NCBI GenBank assembly: GCA_902597095.1
Contig: CACJWK010000013.1
Coordinates: 1 to 60,409 of the forward strand
Direction: 5' to 3'
DNA length: 60,409 bases
Source of the DNA: an uncultured Pseudohongiella sp.
GTDB lineage: Bacteria > Pseudomonadota > Gammaproteobacteria > Pseudomonadales > Pseudohongiellaceae
The stretch's first letter is position 1. The number at the start of each line of letters is the position of its first letter. Shown piece after piece: positions 44,568-53,818 of this stretch. The notes under the pieces were generated by a model, which saw only the letters and a list, made by a program, of their open reading frames with translations, was not told the DNA's origin and ran no database searches. The position numbers and the translations under genes were made by a program.

Positions 44568-46393
44568 TGATTCCCGACGGTTTTTTTCCTGATATCGAAG
44601 CGGTTCGGCAGGGTTATGCGAGCGGGCAGTTCACGCCCCGAGCGCTGATGGAGTATCTGACTGCGAGATCAGCCCGGTTTGACGCGCATAATATCTGGAT
44701 TCATCAGCTATCGATGGCTGAGCTTGAGCCCTATCTGCAGCGCCTTGAGTCAGCGGATCGTGAAAAGGTCCCGCTTTACGGTGTGCCATTCGCCATCAAG
44801 GATAACATCGACCTGGACGGTGTGCCGACAAGCGCAGCCTGTCCGGAGTTCGCCTACAGGCCGGACCGCTCAGCTTATGTTGTGCAATTGTTGATTGATG
44901 CTGGCGCTATTCCGCTCGGTAAAACCAACATGGATCAGTTTGCGACCGGCTTAGTAGGGACTCGCTCGCCCGAACCTTGGGGACCCTGCAGAAATGCGTT
45001 CGATCCGGAGACGATCTCCGGCGGTTCAAGCGCAGGCTCAGCAGTTGCGGTGGCGCTTGGGCTGGTGAGCTTCTCGCTGGGCACCGATACTGCCGGCTCG
45101 GGTCGTGTACCGGCGATGCTGAACAATATCTATGGCCTGAAGCCGTCGAGAGGATTGCTGAGCATGTCGGGCGTGGTGCCGGCCTGCCGGACTCTGGATT
45201 GTCCCAGCGTGTTTACGCTGTGCGTATCTGATGCTCAGCTCGTGTTCTCCTTACTGGCAAAGTCTGACAGCGGTGACGCGTATTCCAGAGCGAATCCGAT
45301 GAGCAACAGCCACCGCTTTTTTGGCAGTACTTCAGACAAACCCAGAGTAGGCATTCCCCGCTCTGATCAGCTTGAGTTTTTCGGAGAAGAGTCGGGACGC
45401 CAGCTGTTTGATCGGGCCGTCAGTGGCTGGCAATCGCTCGGCGCCGAGATCGTTGAGGTGAATGTTGAGCCATTGCTGCGGGCGGCGAAACTGCTTTATG
45501 AGGGCCCCTGGGTTGCCGAGAGGTATGCTGCACTGGAAACGATACTGGAGCAGCAGCCGGATGCGGTCCACGAGGTCGTCAAGGGAATCGTCGAGGGCGC
45601 GAAAAATAAGGATGCCGTCGCCGCGTTCAAGGCGGAGTATCAACTTCAGACATACCGGGCTTTCGCAAGAGGTCTTTTTGAGCAAATAGATTTTCTGGTC
45701 AGCCCGACGGCACCCCGGAGCTATCTGATTCGTGAACTGCATGAAGACCCGATTACACTGAATTCGAACATGGGCTACTACACCAACTACATGAATTTGC
45801 TCGATTTGTGTGGTGTGGCTGTGCCGGCAGGATTCATGAGCAACGGGATTCCGTTCGGAGTGACCCTCATTGCGCCTTGCTTTCGCGAGATCAGCTTGCT
45901 GAATCAGGCACTGCGGTGGGAGAGTCAGCAGCGGCTACCCATGGGAGCATCGGATAAGATTTATCAGAGTTACTCAAATTTGCCTATTGTCACTACCAGC
46001 AACCAGATTGAGGTGGCTGTATGCGGCGCGCATTTAACCGGAATGCCGCTCAACTGGCAGCTCGTGGAGCGCGGAGCAACACTCATAGCGGAAACTGAAA
46101 CCAGCGAAAACTATCGTTTTTATGCCTTGGCGGGCGGGCCGGTAAAACGGCCCGGCCTAATACGCCAGGATAGTAACGGCTACCGGATTAAGGTGGAGGT
46201 GTGGTCGATGCCACAATCGGAATTCGGTGGGTTCGTTTCGGGGATCCCGCACCCGCTGGGTATCGGTAAGCTGCAGTTAATCAATGGTGAGTGGGTAAGC
46301 GGCTTCATTTGTGAAGAAGTAGGCTTGGCGGGGGCTGAAGATATTTCAGAGTTTGGATCCTGGCGAAGCTATATCGCGAGCTTGTCAAGCTGA
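44567..46393 (+). CDS. atzF: Allophanate hydrolase
   Basis: 608 aa from ATG 44567, which overlaps the carboxylase stop codon; the longer frame to 44480 would lie inside the carboxylase and is not needed. The N-terminal amidase-signature domain has the Ser-cisSer-Lys triad: FAIKDNIDLDGVPT (Lys), GGSSAGSAVAVALG and GTDTAGSGRVPA. The C-terminal AtzF domain is present (VAVCGAHLTGMPLNWQL ... FVSGIPHPLGIGKLQL ... WVSGFICEE). It converts allophanate to CO2 and two ammonia, the last step of the pathway. Full-length compared with the family (about 600 aa). Confidence 0.93.
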   Translation: MIPDGFFPDIEAVRQGYASGQFTPRALMEYLTARSARFDAHNIWIHQLSMAELEPYLQRLESADREKVPLYGVPFAIKDNIDLDGVPTSAACPEFAYRPDRSAYVVQLLIDAGAIPLGKTNMDQFATGLVGTRSPEPWGPCRNAFDPETISGGSSAGSAVAVALGLVSFSLGTDTAGSGRVPAMLNNIYGLKPSRGLLSMSGVVPACRTLDCPSVFTLCVSDAQLVFSLLAKSDSGDAYSRANPMSNSHRFFGSTSDKPRVGIPRSDQLEFFGEESGRQLFDRAVSGWQSLGAEIVEVNVEPLLRAAKLLYEGPWVAERYAALETILEQQPDAVHEVVKGIVEGAKNKDAVAAFKAEYQLQTYRAFARGLFEQIDFLVSPTAPRSYLIRELHEDPITLNSNMGYYTNYMNLLDLCGVAVPAGFMSNGIPFGVTLIAPCFREISLLNQALRWESQQRLPMGASDKIYQSYSNLPIVTTSNQIEVAVCGAHLTGMPLNWQLVERGATLIAETETSENYRFYALAGGPVKRPGLIRQDSNGYRIKVEVWSMPQSEFGGFVSGIPHPLGIGKLQLINGEWVSGFICEEVGLAGAEDISEFGSWRSYIASLSS

Positions 46394-46423
46394 CAGCTGT
46401 TTCTGTAGATGTTGCTCAGCCCT

Positions 46424-46436
46424 GCCGGTACCCGGC
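46424..46436. terminator. Short GC hairpin between convergent genes
   Basis: GCCGG-TAC-CCGGC lies between the allophanate hydrolase stop and the convergent MBL-fold gene. The stem is only 5 bp and there is no T run; a weak terminator at best. Confidence 0.25.
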
Positions 46437-46439
46437 ACT

Positions 46440-47411
46440 CTATCGGGTGTTTGGGGTGGTAAACGCCTCAGGAGTGTATACCGGAAAGCCCCAGTCACGT
46501 GCGCCACGGCCGACTCCATTCATTAATATAAAATCGTCAAGTATCCTGATGTCGGTCTCGCCGTTGATTAGGTTAACTGCCTGAAGAGCTGTCTCAAGTA
46601 GCTTTGGCTCAAGCTGCAGGGAATGCTCTCCAGGTCGGTAATTTGATCGAAGCCGGTGATCCAGTCCGGGCCGATTCGTCATTTCAATACGGCCACCAAA
46701 TACGTAACTAACTGACTCCTCATCTATTAACTGAACGAGCGAGTTGAGAGAGTTACGATATGCTTGGAAGTCTCTTATCACCAACCGTCCAGGGTAAAAG
46801 GCGTTTCCGGTGAGAAGCAAGTCACCCCAAGGGTCGTATAGCGTTATAGATGAGGCGTCCAGGCCAGGAGTCGGAATGACGGATAAAACTCGGCCGCCCA
46901 AGTCTAGCTGCTGCTGTGTGACCAAGCTTGCGCGCTCTCCAGAACCAGGCGCAATAACTGTTGCGTAAGGCTTGTTAGCAAACTGAGCAAGTGCGGCGGT
47001 TTGTGACTGATCCGAGCCCAGTGGCAACACGAGCAACTCAGGCATTTCCACATTTTGGGCGCTCGACCATCGTCGCAATACTTTGTCTACTGTTTCGCGC
47101 AACGGGAAGAGCTCTTCTTCCTCGGTAGCTCCGGTGTCCAAAAGAACAGCACGTTCATTTCCCATCAACAGATACATGAACGGCGCTTCCCAGTGAATTG
47201 CGGGATTTTGACGAAGTATGTAAGTGTGCTCATTGTAGCGATGCACCTGAATCCGTACATCAGTATTCGCCTTTGCGGATACGCTCCCATGAATCCATGT
47301 AAATCGAAGATTGCCCGGTGCTGGAGACTCGCGAACAAAGTCTTCCTGCGCCAGCAACCCAGGTGTTGTCGTCACAATCACAAAAAATAGATAAAGATTT
47401 CTAACACTCAT
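46440..47411 (-). CDS. Metallo-beta-lactamase-fold protein with lost metal ligands (pseudo-enzyme)
   Basis: 323 aa from ATG 47411, just after the upstream stop; this start gives a signal peptide (MSVRNLYLFFVIVTTTPGLL, then AQ). It aligns along its whole length with the next protein: WIHGSVSAKANTDVRIQVHR, then YNEHTYILRQNPAIHWEAPF. Where the paralogue has HLHGDH it has PLGSDQ, TPGHQGS is TPGLDAS, TGDMF is TGNAF, and NNHIEM is GGRIEM. Thus every expected Zn ligand position is substituted while the fold-defining residues persist. The reading frame is intact, so it is probably a retained non-catalytic partner rather than decay. Exported. Confidence 0.82.
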   Translation of the reverse strand: MSVRNLYLFFVIVTTTPGLLAQEDFVRESPAPGNLRFTWIHGSVSAKANTDVRIQVHRYNEHTYILRQNPAIHWEAPFMYLLMGNERAVLLDTGATEEEELFPLRETVDKVLRRWSSAQNVEMPELLVLPLGSDQSQTAALAQFANKPYATVIAPGSGERASLVTQQQLDLGGRVLSVIPTPGLDASSITLYDPWGDLLLTGNAFYPGRLVIRDFQAYRNSLNSLVQLIDEESVSYVFGGRIEMTNRPGLDHRLRSNYRPGEHSLQLEPKLLETALQAVNLINGETDIRILDDFILMNGVGRGARDWGFPVYTPEAFTTPNTR

Positions 47412-47413
47412 CG

Positions 47414-48406
47414 TTAAGGGTCCGTTGTGGTGTACCAAGGAATCTGGTTGTAGATTAAGAAGTCGTCGTAGATATAAATCCCGGGGCTGCCGATGTCATT
47501 CGTCGCCCCCACTGCGACATCTAGCATATCAAGTGTCATCTGCATTGGGGGCTCATTGGGTTGCCACGTCGTACCTATCGGGTAATCGACACCAGGTTGC
47601 CGAGTCATTTCAATATGGTTGTTTACAAGGTGAGCAACTGGATACCTATCAGCAATACTTCTCAGCTTTCGAATACTCGTAACCCAGGCATCCCAGTCTT
47701 CTAGGTACAACCGACCGCGATAAAACATGTCGCCGGTATATAACAGGTCGGTCCAGCCATCATAGATCGCCAATTCCGATCCCTGATGCCCAGGTGTGCC
47801 AGTGATAACCAATTCGCGTCCCCCCAGGTCGTAGGTGACAATCTGCTGCGGATAATTCTCAATTTGCCAGAAAGCCATCATTTCTTCGTGGGTCAGGCCC
47901 ACCATCACGGTGTTTGGACGGTCAACAAATTGATTCCAAGCAGCGTAATGGTCTCCATGAAGATGGCTGTTCGCAACGATCAGTTCAGTGTTTGCTTGGT
48001 TATGTTGTTCCTCCCAGCCTAGAATTATCTGGTCTACCACTTCCCGCAGCGGGAATAGCGCTGGTGATGAAGTCGAACCTTGATCAATCAGCATAGCCAC
48101 ACCGTTGCCAAAAAACAGATACATAAAGGCGCCTTCATAATTGATGGCCTTATTTTCTCTAAGTATATATGTGTGTTCGTTGTAGGCATGAACCTGTATG
48201 GCGGGGTCGGTGTTATCCATAGCAGACTTAGAGCCATGAATCCAGTTGCTGGGAAACTCACCTGATGCTCTGCCGGTCAAGGGAAATGAAAGCGGAGGGC
48301 TATTACGGGCTGAGAATGCGACATCGAAAATTGCGATGCTGCAAACGACAAACATAATTCCGACAGCGTTTTTGACGTGTCTCGCTTTACTAAGGTTATT
48401 TTTCAT
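47414..48406 (-). CDS. Secreted metallo-beta-lactamase-fold hydrolase
   Basis: 330 aa from ATG 48406, which overlaps the HupE-like stop (ATGA), indicating translational coupling; the longer frame to 48433 is less likely. The signal-anchor is AVGIMFVVCSIAIFDVAFSA. Metal-binding motifs of the MBL fold are complete: NSHLHGDH, GTPGHQGSELAIYDG, LLYTGDMFYRG and NNHIEM. It is probably a periplasmic Zn-dependent hydrolase; the substrate is unknown (beta-lactamase, lactonase and thioesterase relatives all share this signature). Its non-catalytic paralogue follows 2 bp later. Confidence 0.85.
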   Translation of the reverse strand: MKNNLSKARHVKNAVGIMFVVCSIAIFDVAFSARNSPPLSFPLTGRASGEFPSNWIHGSKSAMDNTDPAIQVHAYNEHTYILRENKAINYEGAFMYLFFGNGVAMLIDQGSTSSPALFPLREVVDQIILGWEEQHNQANTELIVANSHLHGDHYAAWNQFVDRPNTVMVGLTHEEMMAFWQIENYPQQIVTYDLGGRELVITGTPGHQGSELAIYDGWTDLLYTGDMFYRGRLYLEDWDAWVTSIRKLRSIADRYPVAHLVNNHIEMTRQPGVDYPIGTTWQPNEPPMQMTLDMLDVAVGATNDIGSPGIYIYDDFLIYNQIPWYTTTDP

Positions 48407-49614
48407 ATGAATGCTATCCGATTTATCAACCAATAAGTGCCGACACCGGCTATAGAAATTGTCGCAGGCCGCGCCACCCGCTCAGTGTATTGAGACCAAC
48501 TCCGCATCCACCCCACGGCAACGAATGCCATCATCAAAACGGCCAGTTGACCTATCTCGACGCCAATGTTGAACAAAAGAAGCGACGACAGGAAATGCTC
48601 TCTTGGTAGATCAAGTCCACTCAAAACTGAAGCAAAGCCCAGACCATGAAGTAACCCAAATAATGTCACCATCAATAATCTCCATCGAGCCAGGCTTTCG
48701 CTGTATAAATTGTCCAAGGCAATACAGATTATCGAAGCCGCGATCAAGGGCTCTACTATCGCGCCTGGGGCCGAAACCAGGCCGAAAGTGGCCATCCCTA
48801 AGGTTAGGGAATGCGCGAGGGTGAAGCAGCTGACCTGCAATATTAGGGTTTTGACTCCAGTGGAGAGGAAAAATAATCCCAGCACAAACACTATGTGATC
48901 GAGTCCTTTAGGAATTATGTGCTGGAGTCCTAATGCGATCCATTTCAGCCCCGGCACAAGCGTTTGAATTGCCAAAACCGTTTTCGCACTTAGCTCCTCC
49001 TCAGGTGTTTCTAGATAATTGCCGAATGTAATTGGTCGGCTACTGCGCTCGCTCTCAGTGAGTAATCGAGAAATTGGCAGTGGTGAGGAGGCGTGGTCCA
49101 TCCGCAGCAAAGCAGGCCACGGCACTTCCAGCTGCTCGCCGATCTGGATTTCAACAGAACCTTTCGATGGCATTGTTGAATTCAAGTCAAAAACCAACTG
49201 AGCCATCTGCGGAGAAAACGGGTTCTTTATCGCCTCCAGTGAAGATGCTTCGAGGCTCCATGAAAGTAATTCAAAATCAACCGATCTGTCATCTACCGTC
49301 AACCGAACACCTGATTTAATTTCATCCGCTATTTCTTTAATGATTATGGATTGCTCTTGGATATCGCTCGTCGATGCATTCCAGTACTCCTCGGCTGTCA
49401 TGAGAGACTGACCGAGATCAATCTTTATCTTCAATTTTGTGCTGGTCGGGTGGGTCGAATCGAGGTGAAGCTCCGTCATATTGAGCAAATGAGCAGACGA
49501 GGTTACTGGCGCAAACAAACATGCAAACAAAGCCCAAATTAAAATTCGGCAGCCTGCCGTTCGAATCACGGCGTGATCAACGGTGCTGAGGAGCAGATAT
49601 AGATTATTGTGCAT
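48403..49614 (-). CDS. HupE/UreJ-like membrane protein
   Basis: A 403-aa protein. A signal-like helix (RILIWALFACLFAPVTSSAH) is followed by a periplasmic domain of about 190 residues and then a HupE/UreJ_2 membrane domain of six or seven helices. That domain has GLKWIALGLQHIIPKGLDHI, VLQVSCFTLAHSLTLGMATF-like ILQVSCFTLAHSLTLGMATF and the H/D-rich LFGLLHGLGFASVLSGL. HupE/UreJ proteins are linked to Ni/Co handling or other solute uptake, but this long-N-terminus subgroup has no clear function. It is first in a three-gene operon with the two MBL-fold genes, and divergent from the large TonB receptor, which suggests a common uptake or processing function (inference). Confidence 0.82.
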   Translation of the reverse strand: MHNNLYLLLSTVDHAVIRTAGCRILIWALFACLFAPVTSSAHLLNMTELHLDSTHPTSTKLKIKIDLGQSLMTAEEYWNASTSDIQEQSIIIKEIADEIKSGVRLTVDDRSVDFELLSWSLEASSLEAIKNPFSPQMAQLVFDLNSTMPSKGSVEIQIGEQLEVPWPALLRMDHASSPLPISRLLTESERSSRPITFGNYLETPEEELSAKTVLAIQTLVPGLKWIALGLQHIIPKGLDHIVFVLGLFFLSTGVKTLILQVSCFTLAHSLTLGMATFGLVSAPGAIVEPLIAASIICIALDNLYSESLARWRLLMVTLFGLLHGLGFASVLSGLDLPREHFLSSLLLFNIGVEIGQLAVLMMAFVAVGWMRSWSQYTERVARPATISIAGVGTYWLINRIAFI

Positions 49615-50290
49615 TCCAATGACTACTTTCTAAGATGCCTTACTGGGTACAGTTGACGATGAAGCGGTTCCAGTAGACTCAGGCCACGAGGAGAAACAGC
49701 AATAAACATGCCACCGGGTCGCTGTGGCGTATAGGTTGGGACCACGCACTGTCGGCTTCTTGCTGACTAGGCAGTCGATGCCGATAGCAACTGACTTCAA
49801 CAATGTTTGGAATCAAGCAGAAGAGCGGATTTCAAGGATGCCGCTGCTCCGGCCCTGTTTAAAAAGTCAAAGTTTGGGTTTCCTGCACCAGAGCATTGTT
49901 CTCAAATCGTGCACCGATCAGTGATCGCTATTGTGGCAATTTTGTTCAAAATGCTCGAGCTTGGCGCACTAATTTAGTGAATCGCGTTAATTTTGCACCA
50001 AAACGTTCCAAACGTACGGCCTATCTGGACGTTGTAAGACATGCCAAGTGCAGCAGCTTTCACGTTCCAGTGGCCACAGGTTACGCTACTTTTGAACCTA
50101 AGCCTGCGAAATTTACTGTGACGTATCCTCTCCTGCCGGGGACTGGCACTGTACTTGCATCGCCGCATCACGCGCTATCAACAAATTGTTCCTGCACTGT
50201 GCTGGAACACACACTGAGTCGGGCTGTTACTCCAGCGCAGTCGTTGGGTAGTCCGCAGACCATATCGCTGGATACAGCAAGGGGCATGTA
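49615..50290. other. Divergent promoter region before the large TonB receptor
   Basis: About 680 bp lie between the HupE-like gene and the TonB receptor. A 131-codon plus-strand frame (49896-50288) runs to the receptor start but has no family features and an unusual Ser/Thr/His-rich composition, so I do not call it. No riboswitch or operator recognised. Confidence 0.4.
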
Positions 50291-53200
50291 ATGACACAGA
50301 AACCACTAGTCACGGCCATAGGGGCTGTTTGTTGTGCGGCAACTCTACTGAGTACAGTAGGCGCTGTAGCACAGGAAGCTGGGATTGAGGAGGTCGTAGT
50401 AACCGGGTCGCGTATTGCGCGGGATAGCGCTACAGCGGCCGCCAGCCCTGTAGCCGTACTGGGTGGAGACACAATAAGGACCGCCGGGCAACTGGATCTA
50501 GGTGAACTACTGCGTGAATCTCCCGCGCTCAACAATTCCTTGCCCGCGAATTTTTCGGCACTCCAATCCGCTGGCACGACTGATTCAGACGTTGGTCTGG
50601 GTTTGTTAAATCTCCGAGGTTTGGGTGCTGTAAGAACTCTTACACTGGTCAATGGCAGACGCCACGTTGCGGGAGGTCAAGGGTCGGCGGCTGTAGATGT
50701 CAACTCTATCCCTTCGGTAATGGTACAGCGAGTTGAAACCTTGACAGGCGGCGCGTCTTCCGTGTACGGAGCCGACGCTGTCTCTGGGGTAGTGAACTTC
50801 ATCTTAAGGGATGGAGGCGACTTTGATGGTATTGAAGTAACTGCTCAAACAGGGGTTTCTGATCGATGGGATTCTAATGAACATTACGTTTCGGTGGCTG
50901 GTGGATTTGAATTCGACGGTGGACGAGGTGAGGCCGTATTCGCGATCGAGGGCCAGACCAACGCTGAAATCTTGGAGACTGAGCGAGAATTTGCTGGCCC
51001 GTATGTAGGTAACGATATTGTCAACACACCGGCTATCGCTGCGCTGAATGGCGTCAATCCACAGGCAACTCGGGCTTATGTCACGCCAACCACTAACCCG
51101 ATATCAACAGCACAAGGTGTCTTTAACGTTGCGGATGGTGACTCATTTTTTGGATCAGTTATTCCAGCAGTCAACGGGGTTAGAGATGGAACAGGCGTGC
51201 CCATGATTTCTGGCACCAACATTCCAGTGGCTCAAGTGATCGATACGCCGTTTAACGGTATACCAAGAGTCTACAACCCCGGAGTTCCGGCAAATGTCAA
51301 TCAAGCGTTCGGTATAGGGGACGGATTACAGTCGCTCCGCCAGACCGTTCTTCCGCCCCAAGAACGTTACTCGGTCAACTTTAACGGCAGCTATGAAATT
51401 TCAGAAACCCTAAACTTTTTTGTTGAATCTAAGTATGCGTTTTCAAACAATTCTCAGGTACAGGGCGTTGACTTTAATGATGGCATACCCATTCGTTATG
51501 ACAATCCTTACATACCCCCGGCGCTTCAAAAGCAAATCACTGATCTTACTGCCCTGGGCATCATTCCGCCCGATCCGATGGACGGCAGCTTCTGGGGCTT
51601 TTCCTCTAGTCGCGACAGCGATGATTTAAACGTTATGCCAGGCGATGACGTCGACCGAGAAACCGTACGAATCGTCGCTGGGCTTGAGGGTACATTGGAC
51701 ATTCTAGATGGCATCGAGTATGAGCTGTCTTACAATTACGGCTCAACCGATGTTGAGACGAACAACTACAACTTGCGCTTAGAAGATCGTTTTTACTCCG
51801 CGTTGGACTCGGTCATAGATCCAGCGACCGGTGATATCGTGTGTCGATCAACCCTAGATCCATCTGCATTGCCACCTATTGCTCCTGGCACATATCCAGT
51901 GCCCGAATATACAACGGGCGCCTTCACCAACAACGGTAAATTTACTCAGTTCGTAAGTTTCACGCCCGGGCCCAACAGCGGTTGCGCTCCCTTTAATCCA
52001 TTCGGATTTAACTCGACATCAGATGCAAACTCGCAGTTTGTATATGTGGATGCCCTCGACACTTCCAAACTGACACAGCGCGTGCTTTTTGGTTCGCTAG
52101 GGGGGTCTACCTCAAGCTTTTTCGAACTTCCAGGAGGTCCTGTTGGGTTTGCCGCGGGGTTTGAATATCGCGAAGAGGAAAGCGATTTTATCGTTAACGA
52201 CTACGAGGGGACACTAAATACCTGGGATGGTTCCAATGGTAACGCCGCTACGGGGCTCGGTGGTGAGTTTGACGTAACAGAGTACTTCGTAGAGCTTAAT
52301 GCACCCCTGCTAGCGGACATCCCGTTTTTTGAATTGGTTGAAGTAACGGGCGCATACCGATATGCCGATTACAGCACAGTTGGTACCAATGATGCGTGGT
52401 CAACAGGCCTGAGATGGTCGCCAGGTTTTGGCTTGACTATCAGGGGCACAGTCGCTGAGGCGGTGCGCGCGCCCAACATCTCAGAGCTCTTCTCACCCCA
52501 GCAACCTCGGTTCTTTCCCTTCCAGGATGATCCCTGCTCTATCCAGAATATAAACATTGGTTCCGCAAACAGAGCCGGAAACTGCGCCGCACTCGGTGTG
52601 CCCGCGGGTTATGATGTAAACGATTACATCACAGCTGGTATTCCGGGGGTCACTGGGGGCAACCCACTACTGGCGGCAGAAGAAGCAGAAACTGTTACCG
52701 CGGGGATAGTTTACGAGCCAGAGTTCGTTGATGGTCTTCGATTCATTGTTGACTACTACTCCACCGAAATAGAAGGAGCCATTGATGCTCTGTCGCCTGT
52801 GCGAGTAGCAGAAGCCTGCGTGGATCTTCCTTCAGTAGCAAACAACTTTTGTCCATTGATAACCCGAGACCCCAAGGGGTTCATCACGTTTCATCAATCC
52901 GGGCAGGTTAATCTTGGAGCATTTGAAGTCGAGGGCGTAGACTTTGGTATCGACTACGGCTTTGAGCTTGGCTCTGTCGGTTTAGAAGGATGGGGCGCAA
53001 TTGATTTTGGCTTGAACGGTACAAAGTTGATCGATTTCAATGAGTATCAAGACCCAATTGACAACACCGTGTTTGAGACTCGCGTCGGCGAATTTGGCTA
53101 TCCGGAGTGGATTGTGAACGCGAATGCCAGCTGGTCTTTCAATGATCTTGTGCTGACTTGGCAGGGAAGATACGAGGAGAGCCAGTTATTGCCAGGATTA

Positions 53201-53422
53201 TCAAACCAACAATTTGCGGGCAACCCGCTCTTCGCCGATCCATCACAATCCGGTGAGTCATGGGTGCATGATATCAACTTCGCCTACACCTTCAGCGACA
53301 ATGTCAACATTTACGGAGGTCTAAACAATGCCTTCGACAGGGTACCTTACCTCGGGAGCCTGACACGTCCGGCCGGACCACGGGGTCGATTCGGTTTTCT
53401 CGCGGTCAACTTCAAGATTTAG
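50291..53422 (+). CDS. TonB-dependent outer-membrane receptor
   Basis: A 1043-aa receptor. Signal peptide AIGAVCCAATLLSTVGAVAQ, then a TonB-box-like IEEVVVTGSRIARDS. The plug is clear (LDLGELLRESPALNN ... LGLLNLRGLGAVRTLTLVNG with GRRHV ... VQRVETLTGGASSVYGADAV with SGVVNFILR). The 22-strand barrel region includes GLRWSPGFGLTIRGTVAEAV with RAPNISELF, and the C-terminus ends GRFGFLAVNFKI. This long type is frequent in marine gammaproteobacteria and sphingomonads, for carbohydrate, peptide or siderophore uptake; the ligand is not predictable. Followed by a strong terminator, so monocistronic. Confidence 0.92.
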   Translation: MTQKPLVTAIGAVCCAATLLSTVGAVAQEAGIEEVVVTGSRIARDSATAAASPVAVLGGDTIRTAGQLDLGELLRESPALNNSLPANFSALQSAGTTDSDVGLGLLNLRGLGAVRTLTLVNGRRHVAGGQGSAAVDVNSIPSVMVQRVETLTGGASSVYGADAVSGVVNFILRDGGDFDGIEVTAQTGVSDRWDSNEHYVSVAGGFEFDGGRGEAVFAIEGQTNAEILETEREFAGPYVGNDIVNTPAIAALNGVNPQATRAYVTPTTNPISTAQGVFNVADGDSFFGSVIPAVNGVRDGTGVPMISGTNIPVAQVIDTPFNGIPRVYNPGVPANVNQAFGIGDGLQSLRQTVLPPQERYSVNFNGSYEISETLNFFVESKYAFSNNSQVQGVDFNDGIPIRYDNPYIPPALQKQITDLTALGIIPPDPMDGSFWGFSSSRDSDDLNVMPGDDVDRETVRIVAGLEGTLDILDGIEYELSYNYGSTDVETNNYNLRLEDRFYSALDSVIDPATGDIVCRSTLDPSALPPIAPGTYPVPEYTTGAFTNNGKFTQFVSFTPGPNSGCAPFNPFGFNSTSDANSQFVYVDALDTSKLTQRVLFGSLGGSTSSFFELPGGPVGFAAGFEYREEESDFIVNDYEGTLNTWDGSNGNAATGLGGEFDVTEYFVELNAPLLADIPFFELVEVTGAYRYADYSTVGTNDAWSTGLRWSPGFGLTIRGTVAEAVRAPNISELFSPQQPRFFPFQDDPCSIQNINIGSANRAGNCAALGVPAGYDVNDYITAGIPGVTGGNPLLAAEEAETVTAGIVYEPEFVDGLRFIVDYYSTEIEGAIDALSPVRVAEACVDLPSVANNFCPLITRDPKGFITFHQSGQVNLGAFEVEGVDFGIDYGFELGSVGLEGWGAIDFGLNGTKLIDFNEYQDPIDNTVFETRVGEFGYPEWIVNANASWSFNDLVLTWQGRYEESQLLPGLSNQQFAGNPLFADPSQSGESWVHDINFAYTFSDNVNIYGGLNNAFDRVPYLGSLTRPAGPRGRFGFLAVNFKI

Positions 53423-53457
53423 CCCAGAATCGACCTTATGCAGTGCTAGCTAAAAGA

Positions 53458-53489
53458 CGGAGCACCTTGAAAGGTGTTCCGTTTTTTTT
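53458..53489 (+). terminator. Rho-independent terminator of the TonB receptor gene
   Basis: CGGAGCACCTT and AAGGTGTTCCG form an 11-bp stem (one G-T pair) around a GA loop, followed by eight T. It lies 36 bp after the receptor stop. Confidence 0.92.
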
Positions 53490-53575
53490 GTTCGCAAACT
53501 GAGACATGTGTAACCTACAGTGGATTCGTCATGGATCGATCTGCTCAATAGTGATTTTTGATTTTACGAGGTAGA

Positions 53576-53758
53576 GCTGCTTGGACCAAATTCGGACCGC
53601 TTTTTTGCAGCCCACCACAACTAGTGTCAACAAATATCAACGGTAACGCTGCGCTGATGAGTTATTTGAAGTCTCGCAAGCTGTCGCGATGAATCATGGC
53701 TGCTCGAGTCCTGGTGGGCCCACTAACAAAATTATTCAAATTCCTGGTGCTACCCTGC
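53576..53758 (+). repeat. Accessory-region repeat, copy C, with tRNA 3'-end-like remnant
   Basis: It follows the order of copy A at 14500-14717: GGACCAAATTCGGACC near-palindrome, CCCACCACAACTAGTG, a diverged middle, then CTCGAGTCCTGGTGGGCCCA (tRNA T-arm and acceptor 3' strand) and the flank ending GGTGCTACCCTGC. The 5' half of the tRNA is absent. It lies about 60 bp downstream of the stop of metallopeptidase paralogue 4, the same relation copy B has to paralogue 1. No other gene is visible in 53490-53818. Confidence 0.55.
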
Positions 53759-53818
53759 GTCATATTCAATGAGTGCTACCCTATTTATCGATGGATGCAA
53801 CCACAAGTTTCCCATAAA

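Noticed and set aside
49896..50288. 131-codon plus-strand frame before the TonB receptor
   Set aside because: Composition is odd, no domain is seen, and it occupies the promoter region of the receptor.
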